Numbered from the stretch's first letter, positions 15,788 to 25,398 are shown. The stretch: DNA of 64,000 nucleotides from CAXSBA01 sp965277105 (GCA_965277105.1 OZ255710.1:62001-126000), one strand, 5' to 3'. The notes: generated from the sequence alone by a model not told the origin. Program-made: numbers and translations.

Positions 15788-17218
15788 ATGCCTAATTTTT
15801 TAGAGTATTTCGATTATTCTAATAAAAAAAATTCACTTTTTAATTTATCACAAAAAATAAACTACTTTTATCATTCTCATAAAAAAAATAAAAGTAATGG
15901 TTTTTTAGTTTTCAAATTTCTTTTTTTTAAAAAAAATAACAAATATAAAACTATTCGAGTTCTTGTTAGCTTTTATAATTCTTCCCAACTAAATAACTGC
16001 TATTTTTTTTTCTTACCTAGTGATGAAAGCTATTGGCAAAATTTTAAATTTTTTTTTTTTGCAGAAAAGAATTTTAATGAATGCCAAAAAAAACTGAGAA
16101 AAGAATTCCCTGGATTTAATCCTTTAAGCGGATTTTTTCTTCAACCAATTGTAATTGCAAAACCTTGGGGCCAAGAGATTTGGTTTACGGGTATAGAAAA
16201 GCGTGGAGTAAGCTGGGCTCAAAGTAATTTTTCTACTAAACTTGTTCCTCTAGATGAAGTGCTTTTTGTCAATCAATGCTTTACTTTCCTACATGGTGGT
16301 TATATTAAAGACAAAGTCCCATTGCTTTTAAAAATCCTAAAACCGCTACCTGATAAAATTTATGGTCAACTTTATTATGAGCTTCATGAAAAAAAAAAAG
16401 AAGTCTATATTATTAGTAAAGTAAATAAAAAAATTTATTCTAAGGGTGTTGGCAAAATTCGTTTAGGGTTTAATCCAAACAAATTAAAAGAATTTAAAAA
16501 CTTCCAACTTTTTTTAAAAGCTAAATTAAAAGCAGCTTGGGCTTATAAAAAAATTAGGTTTCAAATTGATAAAAAAATTCCTTATCCTCAAGCAGTAAAT
16601 GATCCTAAAAGCTATCTTAATCATCTAAAAAAGTGGTTTAAAAAAATCCCTTTAGTAGAAAAAAAATCAGAAAAAAAAGCAAGAGAAGAATTAGAATCAT
16701 TTAGTAACTATCTAGATTTAAAGGTAGGAGACGTCGTTACTATTAATGCTAAAACCCCGCATGCCTTACAAGGAGGAGTGGAAGCGATAGAGTTCCAAAC
16801 TCCTCATTATGAAAGGTTGATTATTGCTTACCCACAAAAAGTCCTTACTCAAAATCATTGGAACATTACTAAGGCTTTTCAAGTCATGCGAAAAAATATT
16901 CAATTGCCTAAAAAAAATATTGTAAAAAATAATGATGATATTTGCATTGAAAAATGCGTCGCCTTTTCTGATTTTCAAGTTTATAAAATTTTTTTTAAAC
17001 AAATTAAAATGTATAATATTGTTGAGTATTTCAAAGTTGTTAGAAAAGAAATTATTATTTTTAACTTGAGTACTGATATAGCTATTTTATTAGAAGGCAA
17101 AAGAAAGACGCTGAAAAAAAATACCACTTATCTTTTCCCTATTCCTATGGTAAAAGCTAAAAAAACATTTTTAGAAAATCAAAGCAAAAATTTAGGATAT
17201 GTTTTAATTGGTTTTTAA
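15788..17218 (+). CDS. Mannose-6-phosphate isomerase-like cupin protein
   Basis: The middle of the protein begins with VIAKPWGQEIWFTGIEKRGVS, resembling the KPWGGE motif of type I phosphomannose isomerases, and later LLLKILKPLPDKIYGQLYYELHE recalls the metal-site region with its Gln and Glu. The second part, GDVVTINAKTPHALQGGVEAIEFQTPHYERLI, is a cupin with a His and a Glu. The first 110 residues have no recognisable domain, and the 476-residue chain is longer than most ManA. I call it PMI-like; sugar specificity is unproved. It is convergent with the pirin gene, the stops being 7 nt apart. Confidence 0.7.
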   Translation: MPNFLEYFDYSNKKNSLFNLSQKINYFYHSHKKNKSNGFLVFKFLFFKKNNKYKTIRVLVSFYNSSQLNNCYFFFLPSDESYWQNFKFFFFAEKNFNECQKKLRKEFPGFNPLSGFFLQPIVIAKPWGQEIWFTGIEKRGVSWAQSNFSTKLVPLDEVLFVNQCFTFLHGGYIKDKVPLLLKILKPLPDKIYGQLYYELHEKKKEVYIISKVNKKIYSKGVGKIRLGFNPNKLKEFKNFQLFLKAKLKAAWAYKKIRFQIDKKIPYPQAVNDPKSYLNHLKKWFKKIPLVEKKSEKKAREELESFSNYLDLKVGDVVTINAKTPHALQGGVEAIEFQTPHYERLIIAYPQKVLTQNHWNITKAFQVMRKNIQLPKKNIVKNNDDICIEKCVAFSDFQVYKIFFKQIKMYNIVEYFKVVRKEIIIFNLSTDIAILLEGKRKTLKKNTTYLFPIPMVKAKKTFLENQSKNLGYVLIGF

Positions 17219-17225
17219 GAAGAAA

Positions 17226-17942
17226 TTATTGCCGAGGAATCTCAAAAATAAGGAAGTTACTTTTTTCTTTCGCGTTTAAAATAATTTGATTTTCCTCTTC
17301 TTGAAAATCAATAGCTAAGGCATCTCGTTTTTGCAATTCCCTTTCCCCAATAGTAATTTTCCCAGCTAAGTTAAAAACATATAGCAAATTATTTTTAATA
17401 TTGTTGGTGTAAGTAATGCTTTCTCCTTCTTCATAGTTTCCCCAAATGATAAAAGCGTCTTGTAAGATACTAACGGTTTTGGAGATAGTCCCGTTACTCG
17501 CCAAAGGGAGTAGGTTGTTTTTTTTAGTGAAGTCAAATTCTTTTTGCTCATATCGAGGGGGAGTATTTTTTTTTCGTGGGACAATCCAAATTTGTAAAAA
17601 ATCGCATTCTTCGCTGAGAGATCCATTGAATTCACTATGACGAATCCCCGAGCCAGCACTCATCATTTGGACGTCTTTATTTGATAGGGTACCTTCATTC
17701 CCAGCACTATCTTTGTGAATCAATTTGCCTTTTAAAGGGATAGAGATAATCTCCATATTTTTATGTCCATGTTCCCCAAATCCAGTACCTCCTTTAATGC
17801 TGTCGTCATTAAGGACCAATAAAGTTCCCCAGCTTACTTTGTTATGAACATAATAATTACCAAAACTAAAGCTATGTTTAGAGTTAAGCCAATCTAACTC
17901 AGTTTTTCCGCGTTCATTAGCTGGGTGAAAAATAGTTTTCAT
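17226..17942 (-). CDS. Pirin family protein (YhaK type)
   Basis: Bicupin protein of the pirin family; several members act as quercetin dioxygenases, others have regulatory roles, and function here is unknown. The start gives the family N-terminus (FHPANERGKTELDWLNSKHSFSFG), followed by GFGEHGHKNMEIISIPLKG, with the metal ligands His-x-His and Glu, and GSGIRHSEFNGS. The 238 residues fit the shorter pirins such as YhaK/YhhW. It has one of the best ribosome sites in the window (AAGGAGAT) and a clear promoter upstream. Confidence 0.93.
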   Translation of the reverse strand: MKTIFHPANERGKTELDWLNSKHSFSFGNYYVHNKVSWGTLLVLNDDSIKGGTGFGEHGHKNMEIISIPLKGKLIHKDSAGNEGTLSNKDVQMMSAGSGIRHSEFNGSLSEECDFLQIWIVPRKKNTPPRYEQKEFDFTKKNNLLPLASNGTISKTVSILQDAFIIWGNYEEGESITYTNNIKNNLLYVFNLAGKITIGERELQKRDALAIDFQEEENQIILNAKEKSNFLIFEIPRQ

Positions 17943-17961
17943 TTTTATCTCCTTTTTTCAA

Positions 17962-17990
17962 AGAATAAGTTTTTTTATTTGAAAAGTCAA
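17962..17990 (-). promoter_or_regulatory. Pirin-gene promoter (TTGACT - 17 nt - TATTCT)
   Basis: On the minus strand TTGACT (17990-17985) and TATTCT (17967-17962) are separated by exactly 17 nt, upstream of an AAGGAGAT ribosome site (17954-17947) and the pirin ATG. It lies in the short gap after the murG stop codon. Confidence 0.65.
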
Positions 17991-18000
17991 GGTTGCAATT

Positions 18001-19059
18001 TTAGCTTGTGATTTGATTTATGATTTCCTTTCGAATATCTTTTTTGGGCTTTAGGCTTGAGATTGAGTTTTTTAGGTTTATTTTTTTTTTGATTAAGTTA
18101 AGGGAGAGATCGGTTAATTGATTTTCTAAAATGATAGTAGCATTAATCATTTTTTTTGCAGCTAAGGCATTATAATACTGTTCGTTTTTTTGGGCTATTT
18201 TTAAGGGAATGAAAATAACTTTTTTCTTGAAAAAAAGGCATTCATTGACTATCCCCGCACCTGCTCGAGTGATAATTAAATCAGCCTCTTTTAAAAATCC
18301 TACCCATTCTTTTTGACGAAGGAAAGCTAAAGGATAATAATTTTTATTTTTCAATTTTACAAAATTAGCAAAATCTTTTTCTCCTGTTTGATGAACAACA
18401 AAATATTTTTCAGAAAGTTGTTTAAGATTTTCCTTAACCCAGTTATTGATTAAACTAGAACCATTACCTCCGCCAGTGATTAAAATTTTTTTTCTTTTTA
18501 CCTGAGAAAAATTTTTCTTATCATGCTTGGTAAAAAAAGCATCTCTTAAAGGATAACCGGTAACGATAGATTTTTGAGGTGGATAATATTCTTTTGATTC
18601 AGCGAAAGAGAGAAAAATTTTTTTAGCAAAAAAAGTAGTTAGATAATTGGCTAATCCTCTTCTCGTCGTTTGCTCATGAAGAAAAACTGGTATACCCAAA
18701 AGGTAAGCTGCAGTTGCTGGAGGTAGAGCGACAAATCCACCAGTGCTTAAAAAAATATTTTTTTTACTATTTTTTTTGTATTTTAGAAGAAAGTAAAAGC
18801 TCAAAAAAAACGAAAAAAAAACTTTGAAAATATCAATGAAATTTTCTAAACTAAAATATCTCCGTAATTTTCCTGCTGGAATAGAAAAGTAAACATTCAC
18901 TTCCTGCTCTAACAATGTTTTTTCAATTCCTGCTTTTCGCCCAAAGCAAAAGATTTTCTTATCCTCTTTAGAAAGTTTTTGGTTAAAAGCTTGGACTAAA
19001 CTAAGCAAAGGAATAGCGTGCCCCCCGCTTCCTCCTCCCGCGATAAATAGTTGGATCAT
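18001..19059 (-). CDS. murG: UDP-GlcNAc:lipid I N-acetylglucosaminyltransferase
   Basis: Adds GlcNAc to lipid I to make lipid II on the inner face of the cytoplasmic membrane. The N-terminal GGGSGGHAIPLLSL is the MurG G-loop (normally GGTGGH; here GGGSGGH), then STGGFVALPPATAAYLLGIPVFLHEQ, and the second domain has ITGGGNGSSLIN and ITRAGAGIVNECLFFKKKVIFIPL for UDP-GlcNAc binding. Length 352 is normal. It stands apart from other mur or fts genes. The S41 protease gene upstream ends 4 nt before its start. Confidence 0.95.
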   Translation of the reverse strand: MIQLFIAGGGSGGHAIPLLSLVQAFNQKLSKEDKKIFCFGRKAGIEKTLLEQEVNVYFSIPAGKLRRYFSLENFIDIFKVFFSFFLSFYFLLKYKKNSKKNIFLSTGGFVALPPATAAYLLGIPVFLHEQTTRRGLANYLTTFFAKKIFLSFAESKEYYPPQKSIVTGYPLRDAFFTKHDKKNFSQVKRKKILITGGGNGSSLINNWVKENLKQLSEKYFVVHQTGEKDFANFVKLKNKNYYPLAFLRQKEWVGFLKEADLIITRAGAGIVNECLFFKKKVIFIPLKIAQKNEQYYNALAAKKMINATIILENQLTDLSLNLIKKKINLKNSISSLKPKKDIRKEIINQITS

Positions 19060-19062
19060 TTT

Positions 19063-20304
19063 TTAATAAAAAACCGGCCCATCCTTATCTAGGGTTACTT
19101 CAAAATGAATGTATTTATTATTAGAAAGTGATTCTAAATGCCTTTCTGGGGGTAGCCCTTTTTTTGATGAAGCTGTAAGATTGATTTTCGCTAAAGGGTG
19201 GCTTTTTATGTATTTTTCAGCTTTGGCCTTAGCATCACTTGAGCAACGAAAAAAGTTATTTTTTTCAGAGCAATTAGATATTTTTTCATCTGGAATAATC
19301 CCCGAGAAATCAATTCCTTTTTGATTACCATTGAGATAACGAAAGTTGATTAATGAAATAGTAAAACCATAATTATTATACTCCCTTTTCCCATATCCTT
19401 TCCCGCTCGTGTTATCCCCTATAACAACAACTTCTTCAATGAAAGGCTTTATCCCTATTATCAGCATTTCGCTAGCAGAAGCGGTGAAAAAAGAAGTGAG
19501 GAAAATAACTCTTTTGATATTAAGTGAGTTGTTTTGTAAATTCTCTAAGTCATTAGTTCCTTTAAATTCCCTTAAAATAGTCTCCAAACTAGCAAAGTAA
19601 TAAATTTGTTCTTTAAAATCACTATTTTCGTGATAGTTTAGTTTTGTAAAAACTTGATTATTTTCTGCATCGTTGTAATAGATCAAACTTCCCAGTAACC
19701 AAGCAACGTCTACTCTCCCGCCAGAGTTCGTGGTTAAATCAATAATAATTTCTGTTAAATTATGAGAATACCAGTAGTTGAATAAATTAACTAACTCCAC
19801 CACGCTATCTTCGTCAAATTCACAGTAATCTAAAAAACCAACTTTTTTCGAATCAATGGTTAAAATGGTGTTGGCATAGCGACTATTATAATTTTCTTCA
19901 TTATAATTAATGTTGTTAATAAATTGGTTTTTCTGTTTGCTATTTAGGCAATCGATAACATTGGCTTCTATATTTTCTTCAGAGTTTGAAATTACTTTTA
20001 CTTCGCTCCACTTATCTTGAGAATATTTAACGTCTTGAATTAATCCATTAGCAGCTGCCTCAGTGGTGGAGTATTTATTTAGATCGTAATATTTATCGGT
20101 TTTATAATAATCATCTTCATACGAGGCCTTTACTTCGTCTTGCCAGTAATAATTTTTTAATAATTCTTCTTGATAAAGGTGCTGTAAAAAATCAGATCGC
20201 TTTACGAGAACTTCTTCATAAATAGTAGCAATACAAGAAGTTAAAAATAAAATAAAAAAAAAAGATTTCTTTTTAGATTTTCCATTATTGCCAATTTCTT
20301 TCAT
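19063..20304 (-). CDS. S41-family C-terminal protease-like lipoprotein lacking a PDZ domain
   Basis: A short paralogue of the preceding gene. An N-terminal lipoprotein signal (KSKKKSFFFILFLTSC) places it at a membrane surface. The segment NSGGRVDVAWLLGSL, the catalytic Ser in FFTASASEMLIIGIKPF and DNTSGKGYGKREYNNYGFTISLINFRYLNG correspond to the S41 core. The PDZ region and flanking stretch seen in the neighbour are replaced by a short Asn-rich spacer, giving 413 rather than 520 residues. The C-terminal 60 residues have no match. It overlaps the upstream paralogue by 20 bp. Proteolytic activity is likely but unproved. Confidence 0.85.
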   Translation of the reverse strand: MKEIGNNGKSKKKSFFFILFLTSCIATIYEEVLVKRSDFLQHLYQEELLKNYYWQDEVKASYEDDYYKTDKYYDLNKYSTTEAAANGLIQDVKYSQDKWSEVKVISNSEENIEANVIDCLNSKQKNQFINNINYNEENYNSRYANTILTIDSKKVGFLDYCEFDEDSVVELVNLFNYWYSHNLTEIIIDLTTNSGGRVDVAWLLGSLIYYNDAENNQVFTKLNYHENSDFKEQIYYFASLETILREFKGTNDLENLQNNSLNIKRVIFLTSFFTASASEMLIIGIKPFIEEVVVIGDNTSGKGYGKREYNNYGFTISLINFRYLNGNQKGIDFSGIIPDEKISNCSEKNNFFRCSSDAKAKAEKYIKSHPLAKINLTASSKKGLPPERHLESLSNNKYIHFEVTLDKDGPVFY

Positions 20305-21847
20305 AAGGAATTTCTATTTTTTCTTTTGGGGCATTAATCGAAAAAGAATAATAGGTATTATCTATTTTACTATTAAAAGCACTAGGAGAATACCCTGAGC
20401 GAATTACCTGTTCTTCTTCTAATTTTGCTTGCAAATCATTTATAGCTAAATCAAATAAGTTTTCTCCGGTCCCCCAATTTTGGTTTATATCATCCTCTCC
20501 TTCAAATCCCGGCGTAGGTGGAATTCCCGTGAATTCCACTCCTTCATCATCAGCATTAAAGTACCTAAAGTTAATAATACTCTGATAATACCCCCGTGCT
20601 AAATTTGTTTTTGGGATTTGCCCGTATCCTTTGCCTCGGGTATTTTCCCCAACCACGATAACTTTAACATACGGCTCTAATGCTTTAATGAGGAGTTCGC
20701 TAGCGGAGGCACTGTCTTCCGTTACTAGAAAGTAGGCCGACTTAATCGATAGATTAACAATATTACTAGCGGGATAATCTTTAGTGCTAATGTCAAAATT
20801 TTCACTAAGAAAAGCAGAATCAATTTTTTCTATAAGTTGAATTTCATCTTTATAATAGCTAACTTCTCTAAAATCCAGTTTGACGAAGTCTTTTCCAAAG
20901 TTATTGATGAGCATGCTGGTAATGAATCGGGTAACATCTACTCGTCCTCCTCCATTGTAGCGTAAGTCAAAAATCACGTCTTTAACATTATTTTGTTTCC
21001 AGAAATAAAACATATTCAAAAGATCTACCACGCTCTCTTCATCAAATTCAGTATAAATAGCATAGCCAATATTTTTTGTTAAGTTTTTTTGACTATTCGC
21101 TAGAGAAATAAGGGTAGGAGCAAATCTTTTATCTATTTTTTCTTCATCTTCTTGGTTAATGTTAAGTAAATAGTGGGGTTCCAGTTTTTCTCTACTAGAT
21201 GAGATGGTTTTTTCCCCATTGGGCCCTTCTAAGGTAAAAGTGCCAGAGGTAGAGTAGAATATCTCTTCTTGGTATAAAGCTAGATTATTGGTGAGAGTTG
21301 TATCGATAACTTCTTTATAATACGTTGCTTTGGTGCTTCCATTTACTTTAAAACTGGTAATTCTATCCCCCCGTTTCATTCCTGCTCGGTCAATAGGAGA
21401 GCCCGGATTAACATAAACTATCCTTAAAGTTAAATTATCTTCTTCTTTTTCTTCTTCTTCAGTGTTATACCTAAATCCATATAATGCCCCATTACCCGAA
21501 GAGCTATAAATACGTATAGGCCCTACATAGCTCCATTTATCTTCACTATATTTTACATCGTTAAAATATTCGTTAGCAGCACTAGCATTATAAGGGAAAA
21601 GGTTTTTATCATAATATTTCGAATCGCTGTAGCTAATTTCTTTTAGTTGATCATACCAGTAGTATTCTACTTTGATGTCTTCGTATAAGTTTTTTAATAT
21701 TAATTCTCTTCCAGCGTCTGCGTTGGAATTATTAGGATTTTCATTATTGGGGTTGGGGCTGATAACATTATTATTTTCTAAACAACTAAAGAGAAAAAAA
21801 AAGCATAGGAAAGCAGAGAGTTTAAGGGAAATAGTATTTTTTTTCAT
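20285..21847 (-). CDS. S41-family peptidase lipoprotein with PDZ domain
   Basis: C-terminal processing protease relative. The signal LSAFLCFFFLFSC ends in a lipobox Cys (residue 22), followed by an Asn-rich tether. Residues about 50-110 form a helical N-terminal region (KVEYYWYDQLKEI), then a PDZ domain (VNPGSPIDRAGMKRGDRITSFKVNG, about 150-175), and the S41 core with DLRYNGGGRVDVTRFITSML, DSASASELLIKALEPY with the nucleophilic Ser, and ENTRGKGYGQIP. The form is typical of FCB-group lipoprotein proteases. It forms a tandem pair with the shorter paralogue downstream; gpmI is divergent. Confidence 0.92.
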   Translation of the reverse strand: MKKNTISLKLSAFLCFFFLFSCLENNNVISPNPNNENPNNSNADAGRELILKNLYEDIKVEYYWYDQLKEISYSDSKYYDKNLFPYNASAANEYFNDVKYSEDKWSYVGPIRIYSSSGNGALYGFRYNTEEEEKEEDNLTLRIVYVNPGSPIDRAGMKRGDRITSFKVNGSTKATYYKEVIDTTLTNNLALYQEEIFYSTSGTFTLEGPNGEKTISSSREKLEPHYLLNINQEDEEKIDKRFAPTLISLANSQKNLTKNIGYAIYTEFDEESVVDLLNMFYFWKQNNVKDVIFDLRYNGGGRVDVTRFITSMLINNFGKDFVKLDFREVSYYKDEIQLIEKIDSAFLSENFDISTKDYPASNIVNLSIKSAYFLVTEDSASASELLIKALEPYVKVIVVGENTRGKGYGQIPKTNLARGYYQSIINFRYFNADDEGVEFTGIPPTPGFEGEDDINQNWGTGENLFDLAINDLQAKLEEEQVIRSGYSPSAFNSKIDNTYYSFSINAPKEKIEIPYERNWQ

Positions 21848-21974
21848 TTAGTTTGTCGTTGAAAAATTATAAAGTTAAGGAATAAGTAAGATTATTAATC
21901 TTTTTACCCAAATACTGTTTATTCTAATAATATAATAAAATTATTGTTATAAAACAACCACTAATAAAAATAAA

Positions 21975-23642
21975 ATGAAAAATAAGTTTATTTTACCAAA
22001 ACAAAATAATTTAAAAAATCGAGGGCTTATTCTTACCATTGTGCTAGATGGGATAGGGATATCTCCTAGGGAAGAAGGCAATGCCTTTAAACAAGCTTAT
22101 ACCCCTACCTTAACCAAACTTTTAAAAAATACCCTTTATCGAGAAATTTTTGCTCATGGAACGCATGTTGGACTTCCCACTGATGATGATATGGGGAACT
22201 CTGAGGTGGGGCATAACGCTTTAGGTGCTGGCAATATTTATCCTCAAGGGGCAAAGTTGGTTAATCTAGCTATTAAACAAAATGCTATACCCAGCAATCC
22301 GAACTGGCAAAAAGCCATTAACCAAGTAAAAACTAAGTCTTCTAAGCTCCATTTTTTGGGCTTACTATCGGATGGCAATGTGCATTCTCATTTAGACCAT
22401 TTAAAATATTTAGTAGAAAACGCAGCTAAGGAGGGAGTGCAGAATATTTTCCTCCATCTTTTTTTGGATGGCCGCGATACCGAGCCTCATTCTAGCCTGA
22501 ATTACTTAGCTGATTTGCAGGCTTTTTTTGCTAGGGTTAAAGAAAAATATCAGATACTGCCGCAAATTGCTTCCTTTGGAGGGAGGATGATTATCGTTAT
22601 GGATCGCTATGAAGCGGATTGGTCTATGATTGAAAAAGGATGGCAGCTTATCGTAGAAGGCGAAGGGGAGAAATGTTGGGACGCTTTAGAAAAAGTAAAA
22701 GAGATTAAAAAAAATGATCCTAATTTAAATGATCAATATATCCCTCCTCATATTGTAGCTGACCCGCAAACAAATGCCCCATTAGCTACAGTTGATGATA
22801 ACGACAGTGTGGTTTTTTTTAACTTCCGAGGGGACCGGGCTATTGAAATGTGTCAAGCATTAGAAAACGAGAAGTTGCCAACCATTGAGAAAAAAAAGCA
22901 CCCTAAGATTTTTTTTGTTGGGCTATTGGAATACGATCCCGATAAAAAAATTCCTAGAAATTTTCTTATTAACCCACCGAAAATTGCTGAAGTCATGGGG
23001 CAATATCTCGTGCATAATAAAGTGAAATTATTCGCCCTTTCAGAAACTCAGAAGTATGGGCATGTTACTTACTTTTGGAATGGTAATCGTTCTAATAAAT
23101 TTAACGAAAGCTTAGAAGACTATTTTGAAATCCCAAGTGATAACGTTCCTTTCGATGAAAGGCCGTGGATGAAAAGTGCTGAAATAGCTGATAAGACTAT
23201 TGAGCTTATTCAAAGTGAAAAATATCAATGTGGGAGGATTAACTTTCCTAATGGCGACATGGTTGGGCATACTGGTGAACTTACGGCTACTCGTTTATCG
23301 GTCGAAGCCGTTGATTGGCAGTTAGCGAGAATTTTAAAAGCTTTAGAAAAAGTAAATGGGGTAGCGATTATTTTAGCTGACCACGGAAACTGTGAAGAAA
23401 TGTATCAGATCGATAAAAACCAAAACACTAAAAAAGACGATTTAGGGAATTCTCTCAAAAAAACCTCGCATACCACGAACAAAGTTCCCCTTTTTATTTT
23501 TGATCCTCTTTATAGTGGAGAATATAGCTGGCAAGAGGTGGATAACCCAGGTTTAAGTAATATTGCTAGCACTACTTTAGAGTTATTGAATTTTGCACCA
23601 CCGGATACTTTTCGTCCTTCGCTTTTAAAATGGAATCACTAA
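21975..23642 (+). CDS. gpmI: 2,3-Bisphosphoglycerate-independent phosphoglycerate mutase
   Basis: Mn-dependent glycolytic enzyme interconverting 3- and 2-phosphoglycerate. The chain shows the first metal-site Asp in VLDGIGISPREEGNAF, the phospho-acceptor Ser in DDMGNSEVGHNALG, FLDGRDTEPHS and the paired-Arg motif SFGGRMIIVMDRYEADW, and the C-terminal ligands in NFPNGDMVGHTGE, ADHGNCEEM and SHTTNKVP. At 555 residues it is a little longer than average iPGM. It has no strong Shine-Dalgarno; a TATAAA lies about 20 nt upstream of the ATG. It is divergent from the S41 genes. Confidence 0.96.
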   Translation: MKNKFILPKQNNLKNRGLILTIVLDGIGISPREEGNAFKQAYTPTLTKLLKNTLYREIFAHGTHVGLPTDDDMGNSEVGHNALGAGNIYPQGAKLVNLAIKQNAIPSNPNWQKAINQVKTKSSKLHFLGLLSDGNVHSHLDHLKYLVENAAKEGVQNIFLHLFLDGRDTEPHSSLNYLADLQAFFARVKEKYQILPQIASFGGRMIIVMDRYEADWSMIEKGWQLIVEGEGEKCWDALEKVKEIKKNDPNLNDQYIPPHIVADPQTNAPLATVDDNDSVVFFNFRGDRAIEMCQALENEKLPTIEKKKHPKIFFVGLLEYDPDKKIPRNFLINPPKIAEVMGQYLVHNKVKLFALSETQKYGHVTYFWNGNRSNKFNESLEDYFEIPSDNVPFDERPWMKSAEIADKTIELIQSEKYQCGRINFPNGDMVGHTGELTATRLSVEAVDWQLARILKALEKVNGVAIILADHGNCEEMYQIDKNQNTKKDDLGNSLKKTSHTTNKVPLFIFDPLYSGEYSWQEVDNPGLSNIASTTLELLNFAPPDTFRPSLLKWNH

Positions 23643-23718
23643 AATAAAAAATACTAGGTAGTTTTTTAAAACATAGTATTATAATAAATGAATTTATATT
23701 AAAAATAAGGAAAAATAA

Positions 23719-24300
23719 ATGGTAAAAACATTATCAACAATGAAATTAAATTTAGGTGATAAAGCTCCTGATTTTACACTCTTAGAGCCGGCAAAAAACA
23801 AGCTTTTTTCTCTAAAAGAAAATGTAGCAGAAAAAGGTTATTTAATTATTTTTCTCTGTAATCATTGTCCTTATGTGCTGCACATTGCTAAGGAGTTAAG
23901 CAAAGCAACTAAAACATTTTCTCAAGAAGGAATTTTGGTTGTAGGAATTAATAGTAACGATGTAAAAAGTCACCCCGAAGACAGCCCTGATAAAATGATA
24001 AAAGAGATTGCGCGACAAGATTATTCTTTCCCTTATTTATTTGATGAAAATCAAGAAGTAGCTAAGCAATATCAAGCGGCTTGCACTCCCGACTTTTTTC
24101 TTTTCGATGAAAATAAAAAGCTAGTTTATCGCGGGCAATTTGACGATAGTAGGCCGGGGAATGAGATAGCAGTTACTGGGAAAGATTTGCAACAGGCGGT
24201 GGATCATTTGATAAAAAAATTACCTCCTTTGAATAAACAAAAACCTAGTTTAGGCTGTAATATAAAGTGGCAAGCGGGTAATGAGCCTACTTATTTTTAA
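23719..24300 (+). CDS. Thioredoxin-fold AhpC/TSA-like protein
   Basis: Cytoplasmic thioredoxin-like protein of the PRX-like group. LGDKAPDFTLLEP opens an AhpC/TSA fold, followed by LCNHCPYVLHIAKEL with a CxxC motif and by ACTPDFFLFDENKKLVYRG, where the cis-Pro follows a Cys. This CNHCPYV form occurs in a conserved bacterial family, whose members often lack a known substrate. It is therefore a redox protein, not proven to be a peroxidase. A TATAAT and a Shine-Dalgarno AAGGA lie upstream. A small membrane-protein ORF follows after 11 nt. Confidence 0.88.
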   Translation: MVKTLSTMKLNLGDKAPDFTLLEPAKNKLFSLKENVAEKGYLIIFLCNHCPYVLHIAKELSKATKTFSQEGILVVGINSNDVKSHPEDSPDKMIKEIARQDYSFPYLFDENQEVAKQYQAACTPDFFLFDENKKLVYRGQFDDSRPGNEIAVTGKDLQQAVDHLIKKLPPLNKQKPSLGCNIKWQAGNEPTYF

Positions 24301-24311
24301 AAATTAGCAAA

Positions 24312-24479
24312 ATGGATTTCACCAAGTACGTAAGTGGTTACTGGTCTATTTGGTTGGTATTAGTTATTTTATGGAATTTTGGCTTTCCTACAGTTGCCCC
24401 TATATGGGACGTTATTGTTGCAGTCCTTTTATCTTTTTTTTTCCAGTTTTTAAAAAATAAAAAAAACCAAAAAACTTAG
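24312..24479 (+). CDS. Small hydrophobic membrane protein (55 aa)
   Basis: A short reading frame, ATG at 24312 and TAG at 24477, just behind the thioredoxin-fold gene. It starts MDFTKYVSGYW, has two hydrophobic stretches (SIWLVLVILWNFGF and WDVIVAVLLSFFFQFL) joined by PTVAPI, and ends in a positively charged tail. The Trp-rich helices and a charged cytoplasmic tail look like a genuine two-helix membrane peptide. No family recognised; ribosome site is weak. Confidence 0.55.
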   Translation: MDFTKYVSGYWSIWLVLVILWNFGFPTVAPIWDVIVAVLLSFFFQFLKNKKNQKT

Positions 24480-24581
24480 TTGAAATAGTTATTTCTTATA
24501 TTTATTTTTATAATTAATTTTGTTAGTTTTTTAGATTTCGATAATCCTATATTAGATGATAGGAGTAAAAAAATAGACAAA

Positions 24582-25382
24582 CTATTTCAAGAAATTTTTA
24601 AATAAAAGTACTATTAAAAAAAAAGACACACTTACTAGAACAATCACTGATCCAGGCGGAAGGTTGAAAATAAAGGATAAAACTATCCCTAAAAATACGG
24701 TAAAGACAACCATTAAACCACTTAAAAAATGAGTTTGGCGGAAGTTGCTGGTTAGCTGGAGAGCGGTGGCTGCTGGCAAGATAATTAAAGCTGAAACTAA
24801 AAGAGCCCCTACTATTCTAATAGCGATAATAACACTAAGGGAAACTAAAATAATAAAGAAGTTGTTTAATAAGTTTACCTTGATACCTCTCGTTTGGGCA
24901 AAGCTTTCATCAAAAGTAATGGAAAATAGCTGCTGATAAAAAATAAAAACCACTCCTAGAATAATGGTAGTTAAAACAATGGTAATAACAACGTCTTGAT
25001 TACTAATAAATAAAATGCTCCCAAATAAAAAATGCATTAAATCAATGGTGAAGTTAGTTGAAATGCTACTTAAAATAACTGCTAGAGAAACCCCAATAGC
25101 TGACATAATGCCTAGAGCAGCATCAAGGTGCATGCGACGATTCCTGCTAATACGGAGAATAAAAAGGGAAATGCTCACCGTTATTGGAGCGGCTAAATAG
25201 AGAGGGTACACTCCCACAAAAACCCCTACGGTCAAAGCCCCTAAGGCAACGTGAGCTAGGCTATCACCAATTAAAGACATCTTTCTCAAAACTAAAAAAA
25301 TACCAATCTGGGAGCAGGCAATCCCTACCAAGATACTTACTAAAAGAGCTTTTTGAGCGTAAGGATTACTAAGGAGAGTCAT
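24582..25382 (-). CDS. znuB: Zinc ABC transporter, permease subunit
   Basis: Inner-membrane channel of the ZnuABC importer. Seven or more hydrophobic helices are seen, with family motifs SQIGIFLVLRKMSLIGDSLAHVALG near the start and GALLVSALIILPAATALQLT near the end. The 266 residues are typical. The gene is the last of the zur-znuA-znuC-znuB operon, 16 nt behind znuC. Mn/Fe permeases of the same superfamily look similar; zinc is chosen because of the His-rich ZnuA and the Fur-type regulator in the operon. Confidence 0.93.
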   Translation of the reverse strand: MTLLSNPYAQKALLVSILVGIACSQIGIFLVLRKMSLIGDSLAHVALGALTVGVFVGVYPLYLAAPITVSISLFILRISRNRRMHLDAALGIMSAIGVSLAVILSSISTNFTIDLMHFLFGSILFISNQDVVITIVLTTIILGVVFIFYQQLFSITFDESFAQTRGIKVNLLNNFFIILVSLSVIIAIRIVGALLVSALIILPAATALQLTSNFRQTHFLSGLMVVFTVFLGIVLSFIFNLPPGSVIVLVSVSFFLIVLLFKNFLK

Positions 25383-25398
25383 AAAGAATAATTTTAAG

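Noticed and set aside
23642..23690. Inverted repeat AATACTA/TAGTATT after gpmI considered as terminator
   Set aside because: The stem is AT-only with a 17-nt loop, and the T-run is inside the loop rather than after the stem.
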